A DNA stretch of 64,000 bases from Bryobacterales bacterium (GTDB taxonomy: Bacteria > Acidobacteriota > Terriglobia > Bryobacterales > Bryobacteraceae), in NCBI GenBank assembly GCA_009697505.1, contig SHUD01000005.1:1-64000 (forward strand), written 5' to 3'. A program made the translations under genes and the position numbers. The notes below the pieces were generated by a model. It was not told the DNA's origin and made no database searches. It worked only from the letters and a program-made list of their open reading frames with translations. Below are positions 56,775 to 64,000 of this stretch, one piece after another (positions within the stretch are counted from its first letter, which is position 1; every line of letters starts with the position of its first letter).

Positions 56775-57293
56775 TTAGCCAACTAATTTCGATCCCAACC
56801 CCACCAGTGCCGCGCCGAGCATCACCCACCAGCTTTCAATGTCGGTAAACGTGAGTACCAAAAAGCTCGCGGCGACCATGGCGGCGGCGAGCGGCCCGGT
56901 CACCGCGTCCATGGTTAGCGGGATTGACGCGGCGATGAGCAAACCCGCGCTCGCCAGAATGATCGCGCGAATGGCGCTGCGGACGCGCGGTTGTCCGGCA
57001 TAGCGGCCGATCCAGTTCATCAAAGGAATGATGAGGAACGCCGGAGTGATCAGCGCAATCAGGCCCGCCATCGCACCGGGCAGCCCGGCTACGATGAAGC
57101 CCACGCTTACCAGGTAGAGGCCATTCGGCCCCGGGCCCGTGCGCCCCGCCACAATGGCCGTGTTGAGCTGGCGATCGGTCAGCACATGGCGCTGGGTAAC
57201 GAAATCGTCGCGCACCATGGGCAGCGACGCCATGCCGCTGAAGGATGTGATCACGGCCTTGAACAGCAGAACATAGAGCAGGAACAGGTTCAT
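56775..57293 (-). CDS. chrA2: Short chromate transporter ChrA, C-terminal-type half
   Basis: The ATG at 57293 (MNLFLLYVLLFKAVITSFSG) gives 172 residues with about six membrane spans and the CHR motif GPGPNGLYLVSVGFIVAGLPGA. Short CHR proteins work as pairs, so this is the second half of a split chromate-type anion transporter. It overlaps the first half gene by 4 nt. Chromate export is the usual role, but substrate specificity is unproven. Confidence 0.85.
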   Translation of the reverse strand: MNLFLLYVLLFKAVITSFSGMASLPMVRDDFVTQRHVLTDRQLNTAIVAGRTGPGPNGLYLVSVGFIVAGLPGAMAGLIALITPAFLIIPLMNWIGRYAGQPRVRSAIRAIILASAGLLIAASIPLTMDAVTGPLAAAMVAASFLVLTFTDIESWWVMLGAALVGLGSKLVG

Positions 57294-57862
57294 TTCCGCG
57301 CGGGCTCCTTCCACAGCAGGCCGGTCAATGCGGCCAGGCCAATGATAGGTAACGGGCTAAGCCCGAACTTCGATAGCGCGGCGAATGCTCCCAGCGTAAT
57401 CACCAGCCCACGCACGGCGCTGGCCCGGCCGCGGAAATACGGGCGCACCAAAGACCAGATGCTGGACCACATCATTCCCGCGACGGCCGCAATCGTGCCC
57501 GCGATGGCCGCCATGGCCCATGTGTTTGTGCGCCAGGTCTCGTAACCTTGCGTGATCAGGATTGCGAGAACCGCGGATGGAACCGTTTCTGACAGCGCCC
57601 CGGCCAGCGCCCCGCGAAATCCCAGAATGCGGGCCCCGGCTGCGGCGCAAAACGCGATTACGTTGGTCCCGGGCGTGACGCGCGACAGAGAAAACGCCAG
57701 CGCGTAGTCTTCCGGGGAAAGCCAGCGGCGTCGATTCACTAACTCGCGCTGCAACGCCGCGATGGTCGGGACGCCGCCTCCGAACGTGGTGTTGCCGACG
57801 CGCAAAAAGATCCCGGTCAAGGCACGAAGAGTGGGTGGGGAATCGGAACGTGGCGCGCTCAT
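57290..57862 (-). CDS. chrA1: Short chromate transporter ChrA, N-terminal-type half
   Basis: 190 residues with FLRVGNTTFGGGVPTIAALQRELVNRRRWLS (the CHR signature), VTPGTNVIAFCAAAGARILGFRGALAGAL and further membrane spans. With the next gene it forms a two-subunit CHR transporter. It overlaps the upstream ntrX gene by 4 nt, an uncommon coupling of a transporter with an NtrYX pair. Confidence 0.88.
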   Translation of the reverse strand: MSAPRSDSPPTLRALTGIFLRVGNTTFGGGVPTIAALQRELVNRRRWLSPEDYALAFSLSRVTPGTNVIAFCAAAGARILGFRGALAGALSETVPSAVLAILITQGYETWRTNTWAMAAIAGTIAAVAGMMWSSIWSLVRPYFRGRASAVRGLVITLGAFAALSKFGLSPLPIIGLAALTGLLWKEPARK

Positions 57863-59223
57863 TCTTTGGGGGCGATGCCCAGGGTCTTCATTTTACGATA
57901 CAGGTGGCTGCGCTCTAGCCCTAATAATTCCGCCGTGCGCGTGACGTTGCCCTTGGCTTCTTCCAGCTTCTTAAGGATATAGTCGCGTTCGGCGCCTTCG
58001 CGCACTTCCTGGAGACTGCCGAAACGTTCCATCGGGCGGTCAAAGACGGCGCGGCGCGAACGGTCCAGCGGAATATGGCGCGCGTCGATGCCGGTCTGCG
58101 GATTCATGATGACGATGCGCTCCATGAGGTTGCGCAATTCACGCACGTTGCCGGGCCAGGGGTAGGCTTCCAGCGTCCGCATCGCTTCCTCCGTCAGTTC
58201 CTTGGGCTTGCGGCCATAAGCGGTGGTAAATTCGCGCAGGAAGTGATCGGCGAGCAGGCGCACGTCTTCGATGCGTTCGCGCAGCGGCGGAACGTGGAAC
58301 GGAATCACGTTCAAGCGGTAGAACAGATCCTCGCGGAAGTTTCCGCGTTCGATTTCCTCTTCGAGATTCTTGTTGGTGGAAGCGACCACGCGTACGTCCA
58401 CCTGAGTCGATTCCGTCGCGCCGACGGGTTCGAAGCGTTGTTCATCGAGCGCGCGCAGCACCTTGGCCTGCGTCTTAAGCGACATGTCGCCGACTTCATC
58501 CAGGAACAGGGTTCCGCCGTCTGCCTTTTGCAACTTGCCCACTTTGTCATCCAGGGCCCCGGCCAGGCTCCCTTTGCGGTGGCCGAAGAGCTCGCTTTCG
58601 ATAAGCTCCTCCGGAATCGCCGCGCAGTTCACTTCCACGAACGCCTCATGCACGCGCGGACTGGCGGCATGGATGGCATGGGCGATCAGTTCCTTGCCGG
58701 TGCCGCTTTCCCCGAAAATCAGCACGCGGCCGTTGGTGGCCGCCATGAGACTCAGTTGCTGGCGCAAGGCTTTCATGGGGACGCTATTGCCGATGATGCG
58801 CAACTTGGCGTCATCGGAATCCTGGAGACGGTTCACTTCGAGTTCCAGGCGCCGCTGCTGCACCGCGTTGTTCAACACCACCAGGACTTTTTCGATGGTG
58901 AGCGGCTTTTCCAGAAAGTCGAACGCGCCGAGTTTGGTGGCTTTCACCGCGGTTTCGATGGTTCCGTGTCCGGAGATGATCACCACTTCGGGGCGCTCCT
59001 CGAACGGCACCTCCTGGATCCGGGCCAGGGTTTCCAGGCCGTCCATGCCCGCCATCCAGACGTCCAGCAGCACCACGTCGTAGTTTTGCCGCGCGAGCTC
59101 CTCTAAACATTTCGCGCCGCACTCCACGGCCTCGCAAACGTAGCCTTCGTCTTCCAGAACGCCCTTGAGCGACTCGCGAATTCCGGGTTCGTCGTCGACG
59201 ATCAGCACGCGCGTGGTCTTCAC
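57859..59223 (-). CDS. ntrX: NtrX-like sigma-54 interaction response regulator
   Basis: 454 residues: receiver with VDDEPGIRESL and phospho-Asp in VVLLDVWMAGMDG (about residue 55), AAA+ domain with Walker A FGESGTGKE, GTLFLDEVGDMSLKTQAKVLRALDEQRFEPVG and R-finger region, and a C-terminal Fis-type helix-turn-helix (RTAELLGLERSHLYRKM). The sigma-54 contact loop, normally GAFTGA, reads GSLAGA here, so sigma-54 activation may be weakened. It overlaps ntrY by 4 nt. Confidence 0.92.
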   Translation of the reverse strand: MKTTRVLIVDDEPGIRESLKGVLEDEGYVCEAVECGAKCLEELARQNYDVVLLDVWMAGMDGLETLARIQEVPFEERPEVVIISGHGTIETAVKATKLGAFDFLEKPLTIEKVLVVLNNAVQQRRLELEVNRLQDSDDAKLRIIGNSVPMKALRQQLSLMAATNGRVLIFGESGTGKELIAHAIHAASPRVHEAFVEVNCAAIPEELIESELFGHRKGSLAGALDDKVGKLQKADGGTLFLDEVGDMSLKTQAKVLRALDEQRFEPVGATESTQVDVRVVASTNKNLEEEIERGNFREDLFYRLNVIPFHVPPLRERIEDVRLLADHFLREFTTAYGRKPKELTEEAMRTLEAYPWPGNVRELRNLMERIVIMNPQTGIDARHIPLDRSRRAVFDRPMERFGSLQEVREGAERDYILKKLEEAKGNVTRTAELLGLERSHLYRKMKTLGIAPKE

Positions 59224-61268
59224 GCGCGCGCCTCGGCTTCAGCCGCGACGGCGGCCGGAACGTCCACGTAGAAGCGCGCGCCGTTGGGCCGGTTGTCCTC
59301 CACGCGCACGCGGGCGCCGTGTTCGGAAAGAATGTGGCTCACGATAGCCAGACCCAAGCCGGTGCCGCGGTCTTTGGTGGAAAAGTATGGCAGGAACAGT
59401 TTTTCCTTGTCTTCTGGAGAAATGCCGCAGCCGGTATCGGCCACCAGTAGTTCGATGGAGTCGGGCGCGGCCAGGTTGGTCCGCAGCAGCAGGCGCTTGA
59501 CCAGTGAATCGCGCATGGCTTCGGCGGCGTTGTCGACGAGATTCACCACCACGCGCTTGAACTGTTCGGGGTCGACATTAACCGCCGGCAGATCGGGCGC
59601 CAGCTCCACGCGCAGATCGATGTCATTGAGGCGCCCCAGAAACACCGCCAGGGCATGCTTGACGATCTCATTCAGGTCGCAAGGCACGGGCTGCGCGGCG
59701 GGGAAGCGCGAGAACTGCGAGAATTCGTCGGCGAGCGCCTTGACCGATTCGACTTCGCGCGAAATAGTGCGCGCGCATTCGCGCAAGACGTGGCGGGTGT
59801 GCGCGGAGGGCGTGCCGGTGTCTCCCATGCGATCCAGAATCCTGCCGATGCGCTCCGCGCTTAAGGCGATCGGTGTCAGCGGGTTCTTGAGTTCATGCGC
59901 GATGCGGCGGGCCACTTCATGCCAGGCCGCCGCTTTCTGGGCCCGCAGCAACTCGCTCGTGTCTTCCAGCACCACCACGAAGCCCTGCTCGGCTGGCGCC
60001 TGTGCGGGTAGCGCGGAGACGGTTACGGAAAGATGCCGCACCTGGGCCGGCGACTGCAGCTCGATTTGGCTCCCGGCCAGGCCCGTGCGCCGCGCCCGCT
60101 TCATCAGATACTGGATTTCCGCGGTGTCTTCCTTGGAAAACAGATCGCCGAGATGAACCGCGCGTTCCACTTGCTCCGGCGGCAACAGTCCCTGCAGCGC
60201 CCGGTTTACCCGTTGGATGCGGCCATCGGCGCTCAGCGACAGCACGCCCGTGGGAATGCTCTCCAGAATGGTTTCGGTGAAGCGCCGCCGGTTTTCGAGT
60301 TCATGGCTGTTGGCCTCGAGTTCCTGCATCATCTCGTTAAAGGCGCGCACCAGCGTGGCCAATTCATCGATGGCCTTGGTGCGGACACGGTGGCCCAGAT
60401 TGCCTTTGCGGATTTCCCCGGCCGCGACCAACAGGGCTGAAATCGGCGAGATGATCTGCCGCGACAGCAGCAGAGCGATCCAGGTGGCGACAAACAGGAT
60501 GAACAGCGCAATGGCGACGATGAACAGCAGGTACAGCGTGCGGATATTTTTCTTCTGGCCGGCCAGTTGCGCGTACTCCGCCATGTAGCGGTCGATCTCG
60601 TCTTGCGTCCGCTGTAAATCCACTTTCGGGCGGACGCCTAGCCGCAGCGATCCGCGGCCCAGCGGAGCGGTGGCGGTAAACAGCCGGCCCGGGCCCGGCT
60701 GGAGCGGGCAGACTACGCTGGGCTTCGCGCCACGCGCAGTCAGCTCCATCATCACGATGCCGTTGTCGCGGCACAGGCGCGCGTAGTTCGCCGAGCCCGC
60801 GTCCCCTTCCGGTAGCGAGGCCACCCAGCGGGCCAGAGCATTGGCGCGGCCCTGTACCTCCGCTGCCAGCGCATTGGTGCTTTGCACCAGATCCGCGCGA
60901 ATTCCTTCCGCGGGACGGCTGAACCACTTCTCCACGTTCCGGTTCAAGATGACGTAGCTGAACAGGGACAGGAACACCACCGGCAACAGACTGAGAGCCA
61001 GCGCGCCCACCAGCAGCTTGGTCTTGATGCGCGACCCCTCGCGGTTGGCCTGCCGCTCAAAGTAGAGTTTGATGGCCGTGCGGAATAGCATGAAGCCGAG
61101 CGTCACGGTCAGCAGGAAAATAAGCGTGGAAATGGCCCAAAAAACGAACGTCTGCGCGGCGTTTTCCGGACCATAGTCGCCAAACGTGAAGGAAACCTGC
61201 CAGACCACCAGCACCGACAGGATTGCCAGCAAGGCGATGCCGGACCAGAATAGATACCGCTTCCGCAT
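59220..61268 (-). CDS. ntrY: NtrY-like sensor histidine kinase
   Basis: 682 residues: three N-terminal membrane spans and a fourth after a periplasmic region (LYLLFIVAIALFILFVATWIALLLS), HAMP domain (ISALLVAAGEIRKGNLGHRV), PAS (TETILESIPTGVLSLSADGRIQRVN), H-box with RRIAHELKNPLTPIALSAERI, and HATPase with N box NLVDNAAEAM, G1 DTGCGIS and G2 DRGTGLGLAIV. This is the membrane sensor for the NtrX regulator. Signals for NtrY include redox and nitrogen status in other bacteria. Confidence 0.92.
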   Translation of the reverse strand: MRKRYLFWSGIALLAILSVLVVWQVSFTFGDYGPENAAQTFVFWAISTLIFLLTVTLGFMLFRTAIKLYFERQANREGSRIKTKLLVGALALSLLPVVFLSLFSYVILNRNVEKWFSRPAEGIRADLVQSTNALAAEVQGRANALARWVASLPEGDAGSANYARLCRDNGIVMMELTARGAKPSVVCPLQPGPGRLFTATAPLGRGSLRLGVRPKVDLQRTQDEIDRYMAEYAQLAGQKKNIRTLYLLFIVAIALFILFVATWIALLLSRQIISPISALLVAAGEIRKGNLGHRVRTKAIDELATLVRAFNEMMQELEANSHELENRRRFTETILESIPTGVLSLSADGRIQRVNRALQGLLPPEQVERAVHLGDLFSKEDTAEIQYLMKRARRTGLAGSQIELQSPAQVRHLSVTVSALPAQAPAEQGFVVVLEDTSELLRAQKAAAWHEVARRIAHELKNPLTPIALSAERIGRILDRMGDTGTPSAHTRHVLRECARTISREVESVKALADEFSQFSRFPAAQPVPCDLNEIVKHALAVFLGRLNDIDLRVELAPDLPAVNVDPEQFKRVVVNLVDNAAEAMRDSLVKRLLLRTNLAAPDSIELLVADTGCGISPEDKEKLFLPYFSTKDRGTGLGLAIVSHILSEHGARVRVEDNRPNGARFYVDVPAAVAAEAEARA

Positions 61269-61276
61269 GGACGTAA

Positions 61277-61705
61277 CTAAATTATAGGACTGAAAGAGCT
61301 CCCGCCTTCAGGCCCGGGCCTTCCAGTGTGATCCTCCAGAATCACCATGGCCAGCGCCTGTTCCTTGGTATGCGTGATGGAGAGAGCCACCCGGGAGACG
61401 CCGAGCTGTGCCGCGATTTCGGCGGCCTTGCCGTGGAAGCGAAGTGTGGGGCGTCCCGAGGGGAGATTGGCCACTTCAAAATCCCGCCACGCGATGCCGC
61501 CGCGCCAGCCCGTGCCCAGCGCCTTCATGCCGGCTTCTTTGGCCGCGAAGCGCGCCGCGTAACGCTCAAAACGGTTGGCTTTACTTTCGGCGTAGGCGAT
61601 TTCCCGCTCTGTGTACACCCGCTCCACGAAGCGCTGGCCATGGCGCGCGATGGCTGCCGCGATGCGCGGGACTTCACAGATATCCACGCCTGTGCCCAGG
61701 ATCAT
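61277..61705 (-). CDS. acpS: Holo-[acyl-carrier-protein] synthase
   Basis: The ATG at 61705 (MILGTGVDICEVPRI) gives 142 residues; the track start at 61810 reads through a 15-bp tandem repeat (LGYADLGYAD). Motifs: GVDICEV with the Mg-binding Asp, RFAAKEAGMKALGTGWR and LSITHTKEQALAMVIL. It adds the phosphopantetheine arm to acyl carrier protein. AAGGG lies upstream of the ATG. It probably shares a transcript with dtd. Confidence 0.92.
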   Translation of the reverse strand: MILGTGVDICEVPRIAAAIARHGQRFVERVYTEREIAYAESKANRFERYAARFAAKEAGMKALGTGWRGGIAWRDFEVANLPSGRPTLRFHGKAAEIAAQLGVSRVALSITHTKEQALAMVILEDHTGRPGPEGGSSFSPII

Positions 61706-61725
61706 TGCAAGAACCCTTTCACTGT

Positions 61726-61770
61726 GATCAGCGTAACCAAGATCAGCGTAACCAAGATCAGCGTAACCAA
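61726..61770. repeat. 15-bp tandem repeat GATCAGCGTAACCAA, three units
   Basis: Three identical units lie between the acpS start and the dtd stop. It reads as (LGYAD)n on the minus strand but precedes the acpS ATG and so is non-coding in my annotation. Confidence 0.88.
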
Positions 61771-61775
61771 GGCCC

Positions 61776-62234
61776 TTAGCGGGCCGCAAGGCGCGAGGGG
61801 CTCTCCACAATCAGCGTTACCGGACCGTCGTTCACCAGCGATACGTCCATATGCGCCTGGAATACGCCGGTGGCGATCCGCAGATCACTGCGGCGCGCGA
61901 TCTCGACAAACACTTCATATAAGGCCCGCGCCTGCCCTGCGGGAGCGGCATCGTCGAAGCTGGGGCGGCGTCCCTTGCGGCAATCGCCATACAGCGTGAA
62001 CTGGGAAACCACCAGCATGCTGCCCCGGCTATCCAGCAAACTGCGATTCATCTTGCCGGCATCGTCGGCAAAGATGCGCAGATTCACCAGCTTGTCTACC
62101 AGAAACTCCGCATCTACGGCCGTGTCCGTCTTGGTCACTCCCAGCAGCACCAGCATGCCCGCGCCGATTTCGCCGGTGACTACGCCGTCCACTTTCACCC
62201 GCGCTTCCGCAACCCTCTGAATAACCGCCCGCAT
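61776..62234 (-). CDS. dtd: D-aminoacyl-tRNA deacylase
   Basis: 152 residues: [17 protein letters not shown], the [17 protein letters not shown] motif and C-terminal [16 protein letters not shown], which supply the catalytic and cis-peptide residues of DTD. It hydrolyses D-aminoacyl-tRNAs for quality control. The usual GxPVTxxxxS signature reads [11 protein letters not shown]. Confidence 0.95.
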   Translation of the reverse strand: MRAVIQRVAEARVKVDGVVTGEIGAGMLVLLGVTKTDTAVDAEFLVDKLVNLRIFADDAGKMNRSLLDSRGSMLVVSQFTLYGDCRKGRRPSFDDAAPAGQARALYEVFVEIARRSDLRIATGVFQAHMDVSLVNDGPVTLIVESPSRLAAR

Positions 62235-62317
62235 TCTTCTAGGGTAGATGCTGGAGGCGCTCTAGATCATTTGCCTGATCGAAGCCCGTGCGCGCGGCAC
62301 GCATAATTGAGATATCT

Positions 62318-62602
62318 ATGTACAGCAGGCACCGGAAACACTCCCCTCTGCCGGGCGGTTTCTTCCACCTGGAAGAAGAGAAGACGCGCACCCGGGTTAC
62401 CGGCCATGGCTACGGCGACAACATCAGGCTCAAGGATGACTACGGCAATGTCTGGCAGGGCCGAGCCGAGCGCATGGACGATGCGACTGTGATCTACCGT
62501 TTTCGCGACGGCAATGGGCGCTCCCTGAGCGGCGTTTCCGATAGCACCGCAATCACGTTGCTCGACGACAAGGGCTGTACCTGGAAAGGTTTTATCGATT
62601 AG
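62318..62602 (+). CDS. Small conserved hypothetical protein
   Basis: The ATG at 62318 gives 94 residues (MYSRHRKHSPLPGGFFHLEEEKTR). It looks like a compact beta-rich protein with repeated DDYGNVWQGRAERM, DGNGRSLSG and DDKGCTWKGFI units. I do not recognise a named family. It is divergent from dtd and followed by a palindromic repeat. Confidence 0.6.
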   Translation: MYSRHRKHSPLPGGFFHLEEEKTRTRVTGHGYGDNIRLKDDYGNVWQGRAERMDDATVIYRFRDGNGRSLSGVSDSTAITLLDDKGCTWKGFID

Positions 62603-62668
62603 CGCAGGGCTTTATTGACTAGCCTGCATTTCGCACACGAGATTGCTTACGGAGGAGCAGATCCCAAC

Positions 62669-62774
62669 GTGGAGCGGGCTTTAGCCTGCGACGGGGACTT
62701 GAGTCCCCGGTTCGAAGTGTGGTTATACCGCTGCGGAGGCTGAAGCCTCCGTTGCAGGCTAAAGCCCGCTCCAC
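62669..62774. repeat. Compound palindromic intergenic repeat, copy 2
   Basis: Outer arms GTGGAGCGGGCTTTAGCCTGC (62669-62689) and GCAGGCTAAAGCCCGCTCCAC (62754-62774) are a perfect 21-bp inverted repeat. Inside are GGGGACTTGAGTCCCC and GGAGGCTGAAGCCTCC palindromes. The plan matches copy 1 at 22340-22445. Confidence 0.9.
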
Positions 62775-62843
62775 GCTGGGCCCCGGTATGGCTCTTTCTG
62801 ATCTACCTTGGGACGTTGTGAGAAATGCAGGCTAGCGCCCGGC

Positions 62844-63542
62844 CTAGCTGAGTTGCACCAGGATTTGTTGGGCTGCCTTCTGGCCGGCGCTTTTCTTGGA
62901 AAGTCCCTGGGCCTGGCTCACCCAGTCCTTACCCACGCGTACCTCGACGGTAAAGGTCTTGGCGTGCTCCGGCCCTTCTTCAGCCACAACACTGTAACGC
63001 GGAGGAGGCAACTTCAGCGACTGCGCCGTTTCCTGCAGCGCGCTCTTGTGATCGGTGGAGGCCGTCGTCTCGATCTCTTCCAGTGGATCATAGGGTTCGA
63101 TGACGTGGGCCTTGATGAACTGGCGAGCCGCTTCGAGTCCGGCATCCAGATACAGGGCCGCGATCAGAGCCTCCAGCGCGTCGGAGAGCAGGGCCTTCTT
63201 CATGCGCCCTCCGCTCAGTTCCTCGCCGCGGCCGAGCAACAGGTAATCTCCCAAGTTCAGCGATTGCGCGACCTCATGGAGGTGAGCGGCGCTGACCAGA
63301 CGGGCCTTCAGCTTGGACAGCCGGCCTTCGGGATACGTGGAAAAGCGCCGGACCAGAAACTCGCTGACGGCGAAGCCCAGGATGGCGTCGCCCAGGAATT
63401 CCAGGCGTTCATTGTCGGTGGCGCTGCCGTCGCCGGGCTTTTCATATGCCCGCGATTTATGGGTGAGCGCGCGGCCCAACAGTTCCCGGTCTTGAAACCC
63501 GTGCCCCAGTACCCGCTCGAGGCCCGCCAGATCCGCGCTCAT
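62844..63542 (-). CDS. rnc: Ribonuclease III
   Basis: 232 residues: RIIID signature NERLEFLGDAILGFAVSEFL at about 45-65, catalytic E/D residues including SDALEALIAALYLD, and a C-terminal dsRBD (DHKSALQETAQSLKLPPPRYSVVAEEGPEHAKTF; KKSAGQKAAQQIL). It processes rRNA and double-stranded RNA. Confidence 0.95.
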   Translation of the reverse strand: MSADLAGLERVLGHGFQDRELLGRALTHKSRAYEKPGDGSATDNERLEFLGDAILGFAVSEFLVRRFSTYPEGRLSKLKARLVSAAHLHEVAQSLNLGDYLLLGRGEELSGGRMKKALLSDALEALIAALYLDAGLEAARQFIKAHVIEPYDPLEEIETTASTDHKSALQETAQSLKLPPPRYSVVAEEGPEHAKTFTVEVRVGKDWVSQAQGLSKKSAGQKAAQQILVQLS

Positions 63543-63562
63543 CCGAGCCGCCGTGGTAGCAG

Positions 63563-64000
63563 TTACTGGCCACCTTTGAGTTTGGCGATGCGCGCCTTTT
63601 CTTCCTGCGCGATCTTTTTCAGGGCTTCCGGAGTGCCGGCCATCGCCAACACCCGGTCCACCGTCGCGTTGGCTTCATCGAACCGTTTGGTGTTGGTGTA
63701 GGCCACGGCAAGCCGTATCATGACCGCTGGCTCAGGCGTAGCGCCGGCCTCGACGGCGGTCTTGAATTCAGCGATCGCCACATCGTACTTCTTGTCGACG
63801 GCCGCGAGCATCCCCAGCGTCTCGTGCCCGCGCGAGATCATGTCTTTCTTGATGCTGATCCATTGCTCGTCGGGAAGCTGCGGGTTGGGCTTTTCCGCGG
63901 TATTGATGATGGCGATGGCGTCGCCGGCCATTTTCGTGGCTTTTTTGACCTTTTCGTCCTTGTCGAGATCGAATTCCTTGGTGCCCTGCGCCATCGTCGA
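63563..64000 (-). CDS. TPR-repeat protein, 5' end outside the window
   Basis: The visible C-terminal part has TPR-type helices (GHETLGMLAAVDKKYDVAIAEFKTAVEAGA; VMIRLAVAYTNTKRFDEANATVDRVLA). The ORF track starts at the ATG at 63994, but the frame is open to the window edge and that Met is probably internal. It ends with a Lys-rich tail (ARIAKLKGGQ). Partial. Confidence 0.75.
   Translation of the reverse strand, partial: STMAQGTKEFDLDKDEKVKKATKMAGDAIAIINTAEKPNPQLPDEQWISIKKDMISRGHETLGMLAAVDKKYDVAIAEFKTAVEAGATPEPAVMIRLAVAYTNTKRFDEANATVDRVLAMAGTPEALKKIAQEEKARIAKLKGGQ

Overview
The window looks like a chromosomal segment of an Acidobacteriota bacterium, most like the Bryobacterales / Candidatus Solibacter group. 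This is inferred from gene content, not from a marker-gene search: GC-rich DNA; a secreted PQQ dehydrogenase with small secreted c-type cytochromes and cupins; a DUF1592/DUF1588-type cytochrome protein followed by a DUF1552 protein and an ankyrin protein; a Ser/Thr kinase with a PD40 propeller; and several copies of a secreted family with a GHWEGDTLVVD-type core.

Layout. 0.2-11 kb: secreted and periplasmic metabolism (metallo-beta-lactamase-fold lactonase, DUF6152 protein, two paralogous secreted proteins, two-haem cytochrome, cupin, VOC protein, PQQ dehydrogenase), with a hicAB module and a receptor-like kinase. 11-17 kb: a disturbed zone with an HNH protein, an SMP-30 protein, a 99-bp relic of a PQQ dehydrogenase, a decayed brnT beside an intact brnA, a third secreted paralogue and a 5'-truncated LigD. 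17-22.3 kb: Spy-like and YkgJ-like genes, then a tight cluster of a MoxR AAA+ ATPase, an unrecognised 616-aa partner and a DUF4159 protein. 22.5-27.5 kb: smc and a PLP aminotransferase. 27.6-29.3 kb: tRNA-Val(GAC) followed by a small accessory patch (HEPN-like relic, DUF433/DUF5615 toxin-antitoxin pair, PxKF-like fragment). 29.3-34.7 kb: DUF1592 cytochrome, DUF1552 and ankyrin genes ending at a strong terminator. 34.8-43.2 kb: a catabolic region (TPP-dependent E1 alpha/beta, MFS transporter, a minus-strand operon of hydroxyacid dehydrogenase, M24-fold protein and two cupins, then an ArsC-like protein, a cupin and an HpaI-type aldolase). 43.3-51.4 kb: acyl-CoA mutase large subunit, small hypotheticals, a broken PD-(D/E)XK-like gene, a Trm112-like protein, a family 9 glycosyltransferase and an MsbA-type exporter. 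51.4-56.8 kb: a second DUF433/DUF5615 locus with a broken toxin, then a housekeeping run yicC-gmk-rpoZ-coaBC-udg-tmk. 56.8-64 kb: split chromate transporter coupled to an NtrYX-like two-component system, then acpS, dtd, rnc and a TPR protein cut by the window edge.

Two themes stand out. First, many genes are interrupted by what look like single-base frameshifts or truncations (kinase 5' end, brnT, HEPN relic, DUF5615, PD-(D/E)XK gene, the secreted gene at 47.7 kb, LigD, PQQ relic). Some may be assembly errors and some real decay, and raw reads would separate them. Second, several compact cassettes deserve attention: MoxR + 616-aa protein + DUF4159; ntrY-ntrX-chrA1-chrA2 joined by three 4-nt overlaps; and the dehydrogenase/M24/cupin/cupin operon. 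A compound palindromic intergenic element occurs twice, 40 kb apart, and is probably a dispersed repeat family.
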